DNA of 64,000 nucleotides from Hyphomicrobiales bacterium (GTDB lineage: Bacteria; Pseudomonadota; Alphaproteobacteria; Rhizobiales; Rhizobiaceae), in assembly GCA_900466875.1 (NCBI GenBank), contig UBNQ01000013.1, forward strand, positions 209,147 to 273,146. The letters run 5' to 3'. The number at the start of each line of letters is the position of its first letter. Position 1 is the stretch's first letter. The notes under the pieces are model-generated. The model searched no databases and was not told the DNA's origin. It saw only the letters and a program-made list of their open reading frames with translations. Below, piece after piece: positions 53,301-61,925 of the stretch. The translations under genes and the position numbers were made by a program.

Positions 53301-53550
53301 CCTGGCTGGACATGTAGAGCATGTCTTCGACGCCGTTGATCTGCTCTTCGAGCGGTGTCGCCACCGTCTCGGCAATGACCTTCGGGTTGGCGCCGGGATA
53401 GGTCGCCTTCACCACCACAGACGGCGGCACGACATTCGGATATTCCGAGATCGGTAGTGCGCGCAGGCCGAGCAGGCCTGCGACCACGATGAGGACGGAA
53501 AGCACCGCCGCAAAAACCGGCCGGTCAATAAAGAATCGGGATATGTTCAT
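50368..53550 (-). CDS. RND multidrug efflux transporter (AcrB/HAE-1 type)
   Basis: A 1060-residue inner-membrane proton antiporter with 12 membrane helices and two large periplasmic loops. 'MNISRFFIDRPVFAAVLSVL' is the standard start, 'GIVVDDAIVVVENVERNI' in helix 4 holds the two proton-relay Asp, and 'VLVGLSAKNAILIVEFAREL' lies in helix 10-11. It would work with the adjacent adaptor; no outer-membrane TolC-type factor is encoded here. ATG at 53550 is the family start; the open frame extends upstream without support. Confidence 0.96.
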   Translation of the reverse strand: MNISRFFIDRPVFAAVLSVLIVVAGLLGLRALPISEYPNVVPPSVVVKATYPGANPKVIAETVATPLEEQINGVEDMLYMSSQATSDGVMTLTVTFKLGTDPDKAQQLVQNRVSQAEPRLPTEVRALGITTVKSSPDFIMVVNLVSDTDRYDLTYLRNYATLNIKDRLARIEGVGQVQIFGAGDYSMRIWIDPQKAAGLSLAASDITDAIRGQNVQAAAGIIGASPSVPGVDMQLNVNAQGRLTTPEEFGNIIVKTGSNGEITRLRDVARIELGAADYTLRSLLDGQPAVAIPVLQAPGSNAIEIADQVRATMDELQKAMPEGVKYEIVYDTTKFVRSSIEKVLDTLLEAIALVVLVVIIFLQTWRASIIPLIAVPVSVIGTFAVMYAFGFSINALTLFGLVLAIGIVVDDAIVVVENVERNIENGLSPREATYKAMSEVSGPIIAIALVLVAVFVPLAFITGLSGQFYRQFALTIAISTVISAINSLTLSPALAALLLKDHHAPKDWLTRGMDKVFGWFFRGFNRGFGKAANGYGRSVGGLLSRKSIVMVIYLALVGATYGMFTAVPGGFVPAQDKQYLIGFAQLPDGATLDRTEDVIKRMSDIAMEQPGVEHAIAFPGLSINGFTIGSNSGIVFAVLDDFDKRTTPELSGGAIAMALNQKYAGIQDAFIAMFPPPPVNGLGTTGGFKLQIEDRAGYGYEALDEATKAVMAKAMTTPELTGVFSSFQINVPQLYADLDRARAEQLGVSVQDVFETLQIYLGSLYVNDFNAFGRTYSVRVQADAQYRAKAEDIGQLKVRSHSGEMIPLSALLKVDASAGPERTTRYNGFLSADINGAPAPGFSSGQAEAAMTKILAETLPSGIDFEWTDLTYQQILAGNSSLIVFPLALLLVYLVLAAQYESLTLPIAIVMIVPMGVLAALTGVWLTGGDNNIFTQIGLVVLVGLSAKNAILIVEFARELELAGRKPFEAAVEASRLRLRPILMTSMAFIMGVVPLVISTGAGAEMRAAMGIAVFSGMIGVTFFGIFMTPVFYMLARAMTGNRPLRHHGTEVAPALSPAE

Positions 53551-53669
53551 CTCTTGAGCCCTCTCTCCTGGGCGACGTTCAGGGCGCAAACAGCCCCTGC
53601 GCCCGCAGCACACTGCCGCGGGCGATCGTTTGGTTCTGGTTCGGAAAGGCCGGTCAGCCGGCCCGCTGG

Positions 53670-54854
53670 TTACTTCGAGGCGATCTTCGCTTCGTCCTGC
53701 GGATCAACCGTTGCGCCGGGGCGCACGCGCTGCAATCCGTTGACGATGATGCGGTCGCCGGCATTGAGGCCCTTCTGGACGATCCTCATGCCATCGATGG
53801 CTTCACCCAGTTCGACCGGGCGGTAGGCGACGGTATTCTTGCCGTCGACCACGAGGACGAACTTCTTGTCCTGATCGTTGCCGAGGGCCCGTTCACTGAC
53901 GAGAACGCGGTCCATCGGTTCAGGTTCGCCCATGCGAACCCGGACGAACTGGCCCGGGATCAGCCGGCCGCCCGGATTGCCGAACACCGCCCTCACCCGG
54001 ATCGTGCCGGTGCCGGAATTCACCTGGTTGTCGATGAGCTGCATATGGCCCTTGATCGGTGCTGAACCGGGGGCAAGCGTCACGATTTCCACCGGCACCT
54101 GATCGATTGCCGGCTGACCGTCTGCAAGCGGAAGCTCGGCCAGCGTCCGGGTGACGAGCTGCTCGTCGGCGTCGAAGCTTGCATAGATCGGATCGGCGGA
54201 AACGAGCGTCGTCAGCGGTGCCGAGGCGGAGCCGCCGGCAACGAGATTACCGACCGTCACCTCGATCTTGCCGACGCGTCCGGCAATCGGCGCCTTTATT
54301 TCGGTATAGCCGAGGTTGAGTTCGGCGACGCGAAGCGAAGCCTTGGCCGACTGGAGATTGGCCTTGGCCTCGCGCTGCGTGCTCTGCCGCTGCGCCAGAT
54401 CGCTCTGCGAAATCGTGTTGCGCGACAGAAGCGTATTGCCCCGCTCAAGTTCGGTTTCGGCAAAGGCAAGCTTTGCTTCCGCCGACGCAACGGAGCCTTC
54501 AGCCTCAGCGACAGCCGCCATGTAAGGCTCGGGATCCAGTGTCACCAGCAGGTCACCAGCCTTGACCAGTCCGCCTTCACGGAAATGGACGGACTTGACC
54601 TCACCGGCAACGCGCGGACGCACATCAACGCGGTCCACGGCCTCCAGACGACCGGAAAACTCCTGCCATGTGCCGACCTTGCGGGGCTGCACGGTGGCGA
54701 CTGTAACCGGAATGGCGGCGGGTGCAGCGGCCTCGGCGGGCGAAGCGGCGTTTGCGCCATTCGGCATGTCGAAATAGAAAGCTGCGCCTGCAAAAAGCAC
54801 AGAGGCAGTCAGGCCGGCGCCCAACAGGGCCCAGCGGGGTGTCTTCACTGTCAT
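53670..54854 (-). CDS. RND efflux periplasmic adaptor (membrane fusion protein)
   Basis: A 394-residue adaptor with an N-terminal anchor ('ALLGAGLTASVLFAGAAFYF'), then the lipoyl half 'FSGRLEAVDRVDVRPRVAGE', a helical hairpin ('AKLAFAETELERGNTLLSRN'), the second lipoyl half 'LGYTEIKAPIAGRVGKIEVT', and beta-barrel and membrane-proximal parts. It bridges the RND pump and an outer-membrane channel. It is upstream of the pump gene in the same operon. Confidence 0.95.
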   Translation of the reverse strand: MTVKTPRWALLGAGLTASVLFAGAAFYFDMPNGANAASPAEAAAPAAIPVTVATVQPRKVGTWQEFSGRLEAVDRVDVRPRVAGEVKSVHFREGGLVKAGDLLVTLDPEPYMAAVAEAEGSVASAEAKLAFAETELERGNTLLSRNTISQSDLAQRQSTQREAKANLQSAKASLRVAELNLGYTEIKAPIAGRVGKIEVTVGNLVAGGSASAPLTTLVSADPIYASFDADEQLVTRTLAELPLADGQPAIDQVPVEIVTLAPGSAPIKGHMQLIDNQVNSGTGTIRVRAVFGNPGGRLIPGQFVRVRMGEPEPMDRVLVSERALGNDQDKKFVLVVDGKNTVAYRPVELGEAIDGMRIVQKGLNAGDRIIVNGLQRVRPGATVDPQDEAKIASK

Positions 54855-54919
54855 AATGAACTCCTTCAGCCCTTGGGATCAGGCTGTTATGATGCTCTGA
54901 ATTCTAAGAAATGCTGGCC

Positions 54920-55717
54920 TCAGCTCGTCACATGACGAACGAAGGCGGAAAACTCGGAGCAAAGCCCGGCAAGCCAGGCTCCGCCAACGCCGTGATACAA
55001 TCCCGTCCAGCCACTGCCGGCCGGGAGAACCCGTTTGGTCACATCGACTCCGGCTTCGGAAAGCTTGCCGGCATAACCGAGCGCTTCGTCGCGGAGCGGA
55101 TCGTCGTCTGATGTCATCACCAGCGCAGGTGCGACACCCGATAACCGCGAACACAGACAAGGCGCGGCATAGGGATGCTGCATCGAACAGGCGGAACCAA
55201 GATAATGGCTCCATCCATCCGACCAGCGCTCGCGCATGCCGATTTCGTCTGCATGCCGGATCGAAGCCGATGTCATCATCGGATCGATCATGGGTGACAG
55301 AAGAACCTGTCCGGCAAGCCGGCCGGGCATCTGGTCCCTCGCCTTCAACGCAGCACCGGCAGCCACATTGCCGCCTGCCTCGTCTCCGGCGATCAACAGG
55401 GGCGATTTACCCTTGCCGAACGCGTTAAGCTTATTGCTGAGGCCATAGAGCGCCATGAAGGCACATTCCATCGCCTTGGGGAATACATTGCCCGACACGC
55501 TGCCGTAATCGGCTTCGACAACGACGACACCTGCCTGCTCCAGGGTCTGGATAACCGGCAGTGCGCCATCATCCTGCCTCGGCGACTGAAAAGCATCGCC
55601 CTTGAGGTAAAGCACAACGGGAGGCTTGCCTCCCTGCACGTGCCCCTTGTGGATGCGCACGGGGATAGAGGCCTTCCAAGGCCCATCGATCTCCAATGTT
55701 TCCCAGCGCAGTGACAT
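54920..55717 (-). CDS. hormone-sensitive-lipase-like protein with a replaced nucleophile
   Basis: A 265-residue alpha/beta hydrolase-fold protein of the HSL (acetyl esterase) family. The nucleophile elbow, normally GDSAGG, reads 'AGDEAGGN' with Glu at residue 113. The oxyanion HGG motif is replaced by 'LYLKGDAF'. The acid loop 'SDDDPLRDEAL' and a His in 'LYHGVGG' are kept. It may therefore be a non-hydrolytic protein or use another mechanism. ATG at 55717 is preferred. It heads the RND operon and faces the LysR gene. Confidence 0.83.
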   Translation of the reverse strand: MSLRWETLEIDGPWKASIPVRIHKGHVQGGKPPVVLYLKGDAFQSPRQDDGALPVIQTLEQAGVVVVEADYGSVSGNVFPKAMECAFMALYGLSNKLNAFGKGKSPLLIAGDEAGGNVAAGAALKARDQMPGRLAGQVLLSPMIDPMMTSASIRHADEIGMRERWSDGWSHYLGSACSMQHPYAAPCLCSRLSGVAPALVMTSDDDPLRDEALGYAGKLSEAGVDVTKRVLPAGSGWTGLYHGVGGAWLAGLCSEFSAFVRHVTS

Positions 55718-55856
55718 GGCTTTTTCTTCCGTTTCAGCCACAGGTCTTGCGGCGAATTCGTATTCAGATATTATTGTTCCGGATCGCGAGCGCAATACGC
55801 TTCGATCGGCAACACTTTTCCAAATTCATGGATAATCGCGTCGCAAGGAGAATTCC

Positions 55857-56792
55857 ATGGACCAGCTGTCCGCAATGCGCGTCTTTGTCAGGGTAGTCGA
55901 GACCGGCAACTTCACCCGTGCAGCAACCACGCTCAACATTCCCAAAACCACTGTCACCAATATGGTGCAGGCGCTGGAAGCACATCTGCAGACCACTCTG
56001 CTGAACCGCACAACGCGGCGAGTCATGGTGACGACCGATGGCGCGCTCTATTACGAGCGTGCGATCCAGATCATTGCCGATGTGGCGGAACTCGACGGCA
56101 GCCTTTCCAATTCCCAGACACAGCCAAGCGGCCGTGTCCGCCTGGAAATGGCCGGCGCCTTCGCCGACCTGCTCATCATTCCGCACTTGTGCGATTTCCA
56201 TGAACGTTATCCGCTCATCAAGCTCGACATAGGCGTCGGCGACCGCCTGGTCGACTACATCGCCGAGAACGTCGACTGCGCCCTGCGCGGCGGCACCCCG
56301 ACGGACCAGTCGCTGATCGTCCGCAAGGTCGGAGAAATCGGCATGCAGGCCTATGCCTCGCCGCTCTATCTGGAAAGAATGGGCGAGCCGGTCCATCCGA
56401 ACGACCTCAACGAAGGGCATCGCTGCGTCGGTTATTTGCAGGCGCCATCGGGAAAAATCATGCAGATGAATTTTTCCAGAGGCGACGAGGAGGTCGAGAT
56501 CGACCCGAACTACATCGTCTCGGTCAACGATGCCCGTTCCTATCTCGATGCGGCCGTGGCTGGTGTCGGGGTGGCCCAGGTGCCGCGCTTCATGGCTCAA
56601 AAGCCACTTCAGGAAGGCAAGCTTGTACCTATCCTGACGGACTGGACCTGCGAGAGTTTTCCGCTCTACATCGTCTATCCGCAAACCCGTCACCTCAGCA
56701 ACAAGGTGCGTGTCGTGGTGGATTGGCTTGCCAAGCGGGTTCAGACGCTGAAGGTGGAAGAAAACCGGCAGCTCATGCGGGAAGCCAGTTAG
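55857..56792 (+). CDS. LysR-family transcriptional regulator
   Basis: A 311-residue LTTR. The N-terminal winged HTH is 'MDQLSAMRVFVRVVETGNFT' followed by 'RAATTLNIPKTTVTNMVQAL', and the rest is the periplasmic-binding-like effector domain (e.g. 'GRVRLEMAGAFADLLIIPHL'). It diverges from the esterase-like/adaptor/RND operon, with 139 bp between the starts, so it probably controls that operon in response to a small molecule. Confidence 0.93.
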   Translation: MDQLSAMRVFVRVVETGNFTRAATTLNIPKTTVTNMVQALEAHLQTTLLNRTTRRVMVTTDGALYYERAIQIIADVAELDGSLSNSQTQPSGRVRLEMAGAFADLLIIPHLCDFHERYPLIKLDIGVGDRLVDYIAENVDCALRGGTPTDQSLIVRKVGEIGMQAYASPLYLERMGEPVHPNDLNEGHRCVGYLQAPSGKIMQMNFSRGDEEVEIDPNYIVSVNDARSYLDAAVAGVGVAQVPRFMAQKPLQEGKLVPILTDWTCESFPLYIVYPQTRHLSNKVRVVVDWLAKRVQTLKVEENRQLMREAS

Positions 56793-56828
56793 GGCGATCC
56801 GAGTCAGAAATTACGCCAAAACAGCGAG

Positions 56829-57602
56829 TTAGCCGTAAGGCGACTGGCAGGCTCTGCGTGGTCCACCATCGAAGGGCTGATAGCTGTTGTCACCGACACG
56901 ATAGGAGCGATAACGCCCGTGGCACCATTCCTCATGGGCACCCACAGATATGGCACCAACCGTTGCCGTCTGCTGAAGACCGCCTGAAGCAGGGTGTCGG
57001 CTATCGTTGCCAAACAAGCCTGCCTGTTCGGTCGGCATTTCGGAAGTGTCACCGGAAGCGATGTCCATTTCCGGATCTACGCTTTCTCCCGTGTCCTCAG
57101 CCATAGGGCTCCATGGCGACTGGCATTGCTGGCGCGCCGCACCGCCGAAAGGCTGGTAGCTGTTGTCTTCCATGCGATAGGAGCGATATCGGCCATAACA
57201 CCATTCTGCATGGGCTGGGTCGAGTGCGTCCCGCTGCGGTGCCGATACATCTGTAGAGGTAGCTATGGTCATGTCGTCGGCAGCAGGCTCCGAGGAAGCA
57301 AGCTCAGTCGAACTCTTTGCCGATTCCGCTTCTTCGGTCTGGGCCACTGCGGTCTGGGGGTCACCATGCGACGGAGGCAGCGACGCGAGAGCAGGGATCG
57401 CGGCGATCCTCTCATAGCCCTGCCCGGCGGGATTGATGGCGACAGGGCGCGACGTCCACAGGTCCGGCGTATCCATGTTGGCAAAATGATGCCGGTCAGG
57501 CTCCTTGATCGCATAGGCGGTTAAAGCCACGCCGGCGACGAAGACCGAAACGACGAGGACAAGGCTGCTGACAAGGAGAATGATCGCGCGCACGCTCGGC
57601 AT
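56829..57602 (-). CDS. BA14K-family protein with two repeats
   Basis: A 257-residue protein with an N-terminal membrane or signal segment ('IILLVSSLVLVVSVFVAGVA') and a low-complexity Ser/Ala/Glu linker. Two BA14K units follow: 'EWCYGRYRSYRMEDNSYQPF' and 'EWCHGRYRSYRVGDNSYQPF', each ending in a 'CQSP'. BA14K was described in Brucella as an immunoreactive, lectin-like surface protein; this one has two copies of the motif. Probably anchored in the membrane and facing the periplasm. Confidence 0.88.
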   Translation of the reverse strand: MPSVRAIILLVSSLVLVVSVFVAGVALTAYAIKEPDRHHFANMDTPDLWTSRPVAINPAGQGYERIAAIPALASLPPSHGDPQTAVAQTEEAESAKSSTELASSEPAADDMTIATSTDVSAPQRDALDPAHAEWCYGRYRSYRMEDNSYQPFGGAARQQCQSPWSPMAEDTGESVDPEMDIASGDTSEMPTEQAGLFGNDSRHPASGGLQQTATVGAISVGAHEEWCHGRYRSYRVGDNSYQPFDGGPRRACQSPYG

Positions 57603-57717
57603 ACCATCTTGGTTGGAATTGCCGTAGAAATGCGCTGGTCACGCAGGTTGTTCCCGCCGATGCGGAATTTTTTCCGCATCCGTTAAACCATTGTCACATC
57701 TGGATTTTAAGAGAAGA

Positions 57718-57793
<76 letters not shown>

Positions 57794-57960
57794 GTAACCA
57801 ACCGCCTCAGTGGCCTGCGCCGTTGGTGTGAAGGGGCGTATAAAGAGCTTCTTTTGGCTTGTCTAGCGGCCAGAATGATTTTCTTTGTGCAACTGCTCAA
57901 AAAAATCACCGTAACCGACGAAAAGCCTTGTTTCGCGGGCTTTGGCCCCTGAGATTTTTT

Positions 57961-58878
57961 TCAGATATGCAGCATGCCTTCCGCGACCTTTACCGCCTGC
58001 CCCCCGATACGCGCCTTGGAAATCTCGCCGCCCTTGGAATCGATATGCAGATGAATGAAGGAGGTACGGCCGATTTCCAGCCCCTGCTCCACGACAAGCG
58101 GATGATGACCATCCGGCAATCCATCGAACTGCTGGATGGCGCCTGCCAGCGCGGCCACGGCCGCTCCTGTGGCGGGATCTTCCCAAATCCGCATATCGGG
58201 CGAAAACATCCGCGCATGAAACTTTGCCTGATGATGGACACCGCCACGGCAATAGACATAGGCCGACGCCAGGGCGCCATCCACGAACGGAGCGACCCGC
58301 TCCCACAGTGTCGATTCGAACTCCAGGTTCTGCACCGTCGCAAGATTGCGCAACGGGACGAGGAGAAACGGCACGCCGGCACTCCAGATCGACAGCGTGT
58401 GATTTTCGAACGCCATGTCAGTTGTTTTCACCGTGATCGAATCCGCAATACCCTCCCGATCGAGCGGGATGTCGATCCTTGCCGGGCGTCGCGGAAGCTC
58501 GAACTCGGCAAATGTCGCCTCGCCGCCGCGCATTCTTATGGCGCAGCGCACCGACCCGACCTTCTCCTCGAGCACCGACATCAGATCGAGTTCGGTGACG
58601 CCCGGCTCATGGTCCCGCTCAGCGAGCGCAATGGCTGCACCGACGGTCGGATGTCCCGCGAAGGGCAGTTCCCTGCCCGGCGTGAAAATGCGGATCTTTG
58701 CCGCGTGACCGTTCGATTCTGCCGGCCAGATGAAAACGGTTTCCGACAGGTTCATTTCACGCGCGATCGCCTGCATGGCATCGTCTGAAAGACCGTCGGT
58801 GTCGAACACGACTGCAAGCGGATTGCCGGAAAGTCTCCGGTCGGTGAAAACATCGTAGATGGCATAGTGTCTTGCCAC
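57961..58878 (-). CDS. PhzF-family isomerase/epimerase-like protein
   Basis: A 305-residue member of the diaminopimelate-epimerase fold. 'YDVFTDRRLSGNPLAVVFDT' is the N-terminal signature, the catalytic Glu lies in 'MNLSETVFI', and 'LPFAGHPTVGAAIAL' and 'DPATGAAVAALAG' are the two half-site loops. The reaction is unknown outside phenazine synthesis; no phz genes are nearby. GTG at 58878 has GGGGAGGAG upstream; the longer frame does not. Confidence 0.9.
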   Translation of the reverse strand: MARHYAIYDVFTDRRLSGNPLAVVFDTDGLSDDAMQAIAREMNLSETVFIWPAESNGHAAKIRIFTPGRELPFAGHPTVGAAIALAERDHEPGVTELDLMSVLEEKVGSVRCAIRMRGGEATFAEFELPRRPARIDIPLDREGIADSITVKTTDMAFENHTLSIWSAGVPFLLVPLRNLATVQNLEFESTLWERVAPFVDGALASAYVYCRGGVHHQAKFHARMFSPDMRIWEDPATGAAVAALAGAIQQFDGLPDGHHPLVVEQGLEIGRTSFIHLHIDSKGGEISKARIGGQAVKVAEGMLHI

Positions 58879-58946
58879 GGCTCTCCTCCCCTTCAAGACC
58901 GTGTCGCACCCTGCCCGACCGCGCGGGAGGACGCAAGGCAACAAAA

Positions 58947-59681
58947 CTAACTCCGTGCGCTTGCGAAAAACCAGTCCAGGATCGGCAGCATCAACGGATT
59001 GTAGTTATGGGCCGTCGCATCCGCAGACCGGATCACGACGACGCCGTCGATCTCCTGCTCCTCGTCATGAGGCATATGCGCCTCGATGCGGGCGGTAAGT
59101 TCGACAGATGTCACCGGGAATCGATAAAGCCTGAAAATGACGATCCGGTTGTCCTTGTGGCTGGCATGAAAATGCGGATCGGCCTTGGCCTCGGAAAGCT
59201 CCAGCCCCGTCTCCTCGCGGACCTCACGCACCATATTGCCCGCCAGATCGAGCTTTCCATCGACGATATCACTGAGGTCGAGCGAGCCGGCCGCGCAATA
59301 GACCTGGCCGGGATTGGCGGTGCGGTCACTCATGCGGATGGCAATGATGGCGCCGTCGGAAGAGACGAGCACCGGAAAGCCGAACAGATGCAGCGCTCCT
59401 TCAGGATTATGCTGCTTTCGCCACCACAGAAGCGTCGAATAGGGAATGACATGAGCCACGCCGCGAATGACGCCCTCGTCATAGGTCAGATGCCGCTGCA
59501 GCACCATCTGGCCGTTGAAGAGATGCGGGTTGGCTTCCGACTCCCTTATCCAGTTCGCCTCGATTTCAGGTCGATGCGCCGCGTAAAGCGGATGCGGGCC
59601 ATCCACGACCGAAAGATCGAAGGCATCGACACGCGCGGGACTTGTCGGAGGCGGCCAGATGCCGGCGGGCTTCGATGTCAT
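58947..59681 (-). CDS. Nudix-domain hydrolase
   Basis: A 244-residue protein with a central Nudix fold. The Nudix box appears as 'AAGSLDLSDIVDGKLDLAGN' then 'MVREVREETGLELSEA', with the REVREE core intact and a slightly altered start. The first 90 residues form a separate N-terminal domain, as in larger hydrolases of ADP-sugars or dinucleotides. Its ATG overlaps the end of the gene above by 4 nt. Confidence 0.83.
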   Translation of the reverse strand: MTSKPAGIWPPPTSPARVDAFDLSVVDGPHPLYAAHRPEIEANWIRESEANPHLFNGQMVLQRHLTYDEGVIRGVAHVIPYSTLLWWRKQHNPEGALHLFGFPVLVSSDGAIIAIRMSDRTANPGQVYCAAGSLDLSDIVDGKLDLAGNMVREVREETGLELSEAKADPHFHASHKDNRIVIFRLYRFPVTSVELTARIEAHMPHDEEQEIDGVVVIRSADATAHNYNPLMLPILDWFFASARS

Positions 59682-60787
59682 AAAAGGTTCAGCTCCACGA
59701 CCACGGGGCAATGATCCGACGCCTTTGGTCGGTCCCAGCCAATACGCGGATAGCGCTCGACCTCCCTGCCCGGCGGAAACACGGTGCGGAACGGCTGGCC
59801 GTTGCGAACCACATCCGGTACGGCGGATGGATTGCTCTCGGCCAGCGCCGGCGACAGCCAGATATAGTCCAGCTGGCAGAGATGCTGCTCCTGCGGACCA
59901 CGGGCATGATAGAGCGTCCAGCGATCCATCACATCGCGACGGGTCATGACGTTATGCGCAAAACCGTCATGGCTGAAGACGTCGAGCGCGCTCGCCTCTT
60001 CCCTCACCGGCTCGAACTGATAGCCTGAGCGGCGGGTGCCGATCACCTTCACCCGCTCCTGATAATCGTTCATGTCGCCACAGATGGCGAAATTCATCCG
60101 GCCTGTATTCCCCGCACCGAACCTCTTTTCGATGACGTGTCGCACGGCCTTCGCTTCGGCGGTGCGGATAGCCATCGTGCCGATACGTCCGTCCCTGTTG
60201 TCGCGTGCATTGCCCATCGATTTGAAATGCACGACATAAAGCGACAGCGGCTTGTCCCCGATCCTCAGGTCCAGTTCCAGGCAGTCGCGCTTGAAGATCT
60301 TGTCGGTCGGGCGGTTTGTGAGCGCCAGTTCGTCGTTGAACAGGTCCAGATCCTGATAGGTCAGCATCGCGTGGCTGCGCACGTCGAGAACCTCGATTTT
60401 TTGGCCGCTCCGCGTCTCTTCGCGCATCAGCACGGCAACATCGATACCGCGTCCGTCATTGCCCTCGACCAGAAACTTCTGCAGATAACCGTTGCCGACC
60501 ATGCGGTAGAGATAACCGTATTCGAAGGCCTGCAGTGCCGGCATGTTGTCGACTTCCTGCAGGCACAGGATATCGGCATCCGCATCGGCGATGGCGAGCG
60601 CCGAAAGCTGGCGGGTGTCATCCGTCTCGGCAATAGCACGGGCCTGCTCAAGCTGCTCGTATTCCTGTTTGCTGCCGACCTCGAACAGCCGCAAAACCCT
60701 GTCCTGACGCAGCTGGTTGCGCCAGCCGGAAAAATCGAAGCGTGTCATCAGGTTTTCGATATTGAAAGTGCCGAGACGAAGAGACAT
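59678..60787 (-). CDS. endonuclease/exonuclease/phosphatase-family protein
   Basis: A 369-residue EEP-fold hydrolase: 'LGTFNIENLMTRFDF' (N), 'ADILCLQEVDNMPAL' (catalytic Glu), 'VVHFKSMGNARDNRDG' (His), 'FAICGDMNDYQERV' (GDxN) and 'WDRPKASDHCPVVVEL' (SDHxP). This is a complete catalytic set. Whether it acts on DNA, lipids or phosphoesters is unclear. It overlaps the Nudix gene by 4 nt, and the two are co-transcribed. Confidence 0.92.
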   Translation of the reverse strand: MSLRLGTFNIENLMTRFDFSGWRNQLRQDRVLRLFEVGSKQEYEQLEQARAIAETDDTRQLSALAIADADADILCLQEVDNMPALQAFEYGYLYRMVGNGYLQKFLVEGNDGRGIDVAVLMREETRSGQKIEVLDVRSHAMLTYQDLDLFNDELALTNRPTDKIFKRDCLELDLRIGDKPLSLYVVHFKSMGNARDNRDGRIGTMAIRTAEAKAVRHVIEKRFGAGNTGRMNFAICGDMNDYQERVKVIGTRRSGYQFEPVREEASALDVFSHDGFAHNVMTRRDVMDRWTLYHARGPQEQHLCQLDYIWLSPALAESNPSAVPDVVRNGQPFRTVFPPGREVERYPRIGWDRPKASDHCPVVVELNLL

Positions 60788-60896
60788 GCATATTTCCCTA
60801 TTGCGCGCGGCACCTTAGCCAACCGAAATGTGGCTGACTACCGTATCGCCCCGAAAACCGGATTGGGTTCCGGGACGATACGCGACGACATTTGCG

Positions 60897-61925
60897 CTAC
60901 AACCTCCAGGCAGAGCGGATGACGATCGAAACCCTGTCACCCACCTTGACCGGCTGGCGACTGAAAGCACGAAGAACCTGTTCGTCGCCGAGCGCCAGCT
61001 TGAGCGCATATCGTTCGCCCTCGAAGAGGACGGAGATCACACGCGCCGGCATGCCTTCGCCGGCGATCTCGACATCCTGCGGCCGGACCAGAATGTCGGC
61101 GGGTTCACTGCTCTGGGATTGCACAAGCAGCCCCTGTAACGTCTCCCAATCCAGCAGACGGTTTTCGACACACGCTGCCGGCCATTTGACGATAGCGCCC
61201 TGTCCGACCAGTCCCCCGACCAGCCGTCCCTCCGGCCGCGCATAGATTTCCTGCGGGCTCGCCACCTGTAGAAGCCGTCCTTCCGACATCACGGCAACAT
61301 CCGTCGCCAGCGCCATCGCCTCGGCCTGATCATGGGTGACGTAGATCATCGTTGCGCCGGAGCGCAGATGGAATTCCCGAAACGTCTCTTCCATCTCCTG
61401 GCGCAGGTGCCGGTCGAGATTGGCGAGCGGCTCGTCGAGCAGCACCACGTCCGGTTCCGTCACCAGGCAGCGCGCCAGCGCCACGCGTTGCCGCTGGCCA
61501 CCGGAGAGATCGGCAGGCCGGCGATCTGCATAGGCTTCGAGACGCACCGCAGCCAGTGCCTCCTGGATCTTCTTTCTGCGTCTCTCACCGGTGACGCCGC
61601 GGACTTTCAGCGGATAACCGACATTGTCGGCAACGCTCATGTGTGGCCACAGCGCGTAGGACTGAAACACCATCGCCATGTTGCGATGTTCCGGCGACAC
61701 CATCTCACCCGCGTCGGCAAGCACACGGTCGCCAAGCAGGATCGAACCGTCAGTCGGTTGCTCGAACCCGGCGATCATGCGCAGGACGGTGGTCTTGCCA
61801 CAGCCGGACGGACCGAGCAGCGCGAGAAATCCGCCGTCTCGCACTTCCAGCGATACATCATTGACGGCTGGACGGCCGCCGGTTTCGAATGCCTTGGACA
61901 GGCGGTTGAGGATCAGCTTCGCCAC
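60897..61925 (-). CDS. iron-type ABC transporter ATPase (FbpC-like)
   Basis: A 342-residue ATPase. Walker A 'LGPSGCGKTTVLRMIAG', signature 'DLSGGQRQRVALARCLV', Walker B 'DVVLLDEPLANLDRHLRQEM' and H-loop 'IYVTHDQAEAMALATDVAVM' are all present, with a C-terminal TOBE-like domain ('PQDVEIAGEGMPARVISVLF'). This is the FbpC/PotA-type pattern used for ferric ion or polyamine uptake. It overlaps the permease stop by 13 nt. Confidence 0.9.
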   Translation of the reverse strand: MAKLILNRLSKAFETGGRPAVNDVSLEVRDGGFLALLGPSGCGKTTVLRMIAGFEQPTDGSILLGDRVLADAGEMVSPEHRNMAMVFQSYALWPHMSVADNVGYPLKVRGVTGERRRKKIQEALAAVRLEAYADRRPADLSGGQRQRVALARCLVTEPDVVLLDEPLANLDRHLRQEMEETFREFHLRSGATMIYVTHDQAEAMALATDVAVMSEGRLLQVASPQEIYARPEGRLVGGLVGQGAIVKWPAACVENRLLDWETLQGLLVQSQSSEPADILVRPQDVEIAGEGMPARVISVLFEGERYALKLALGDEQVLRAFSRQPVKVGDRVSIVIRSAWRL

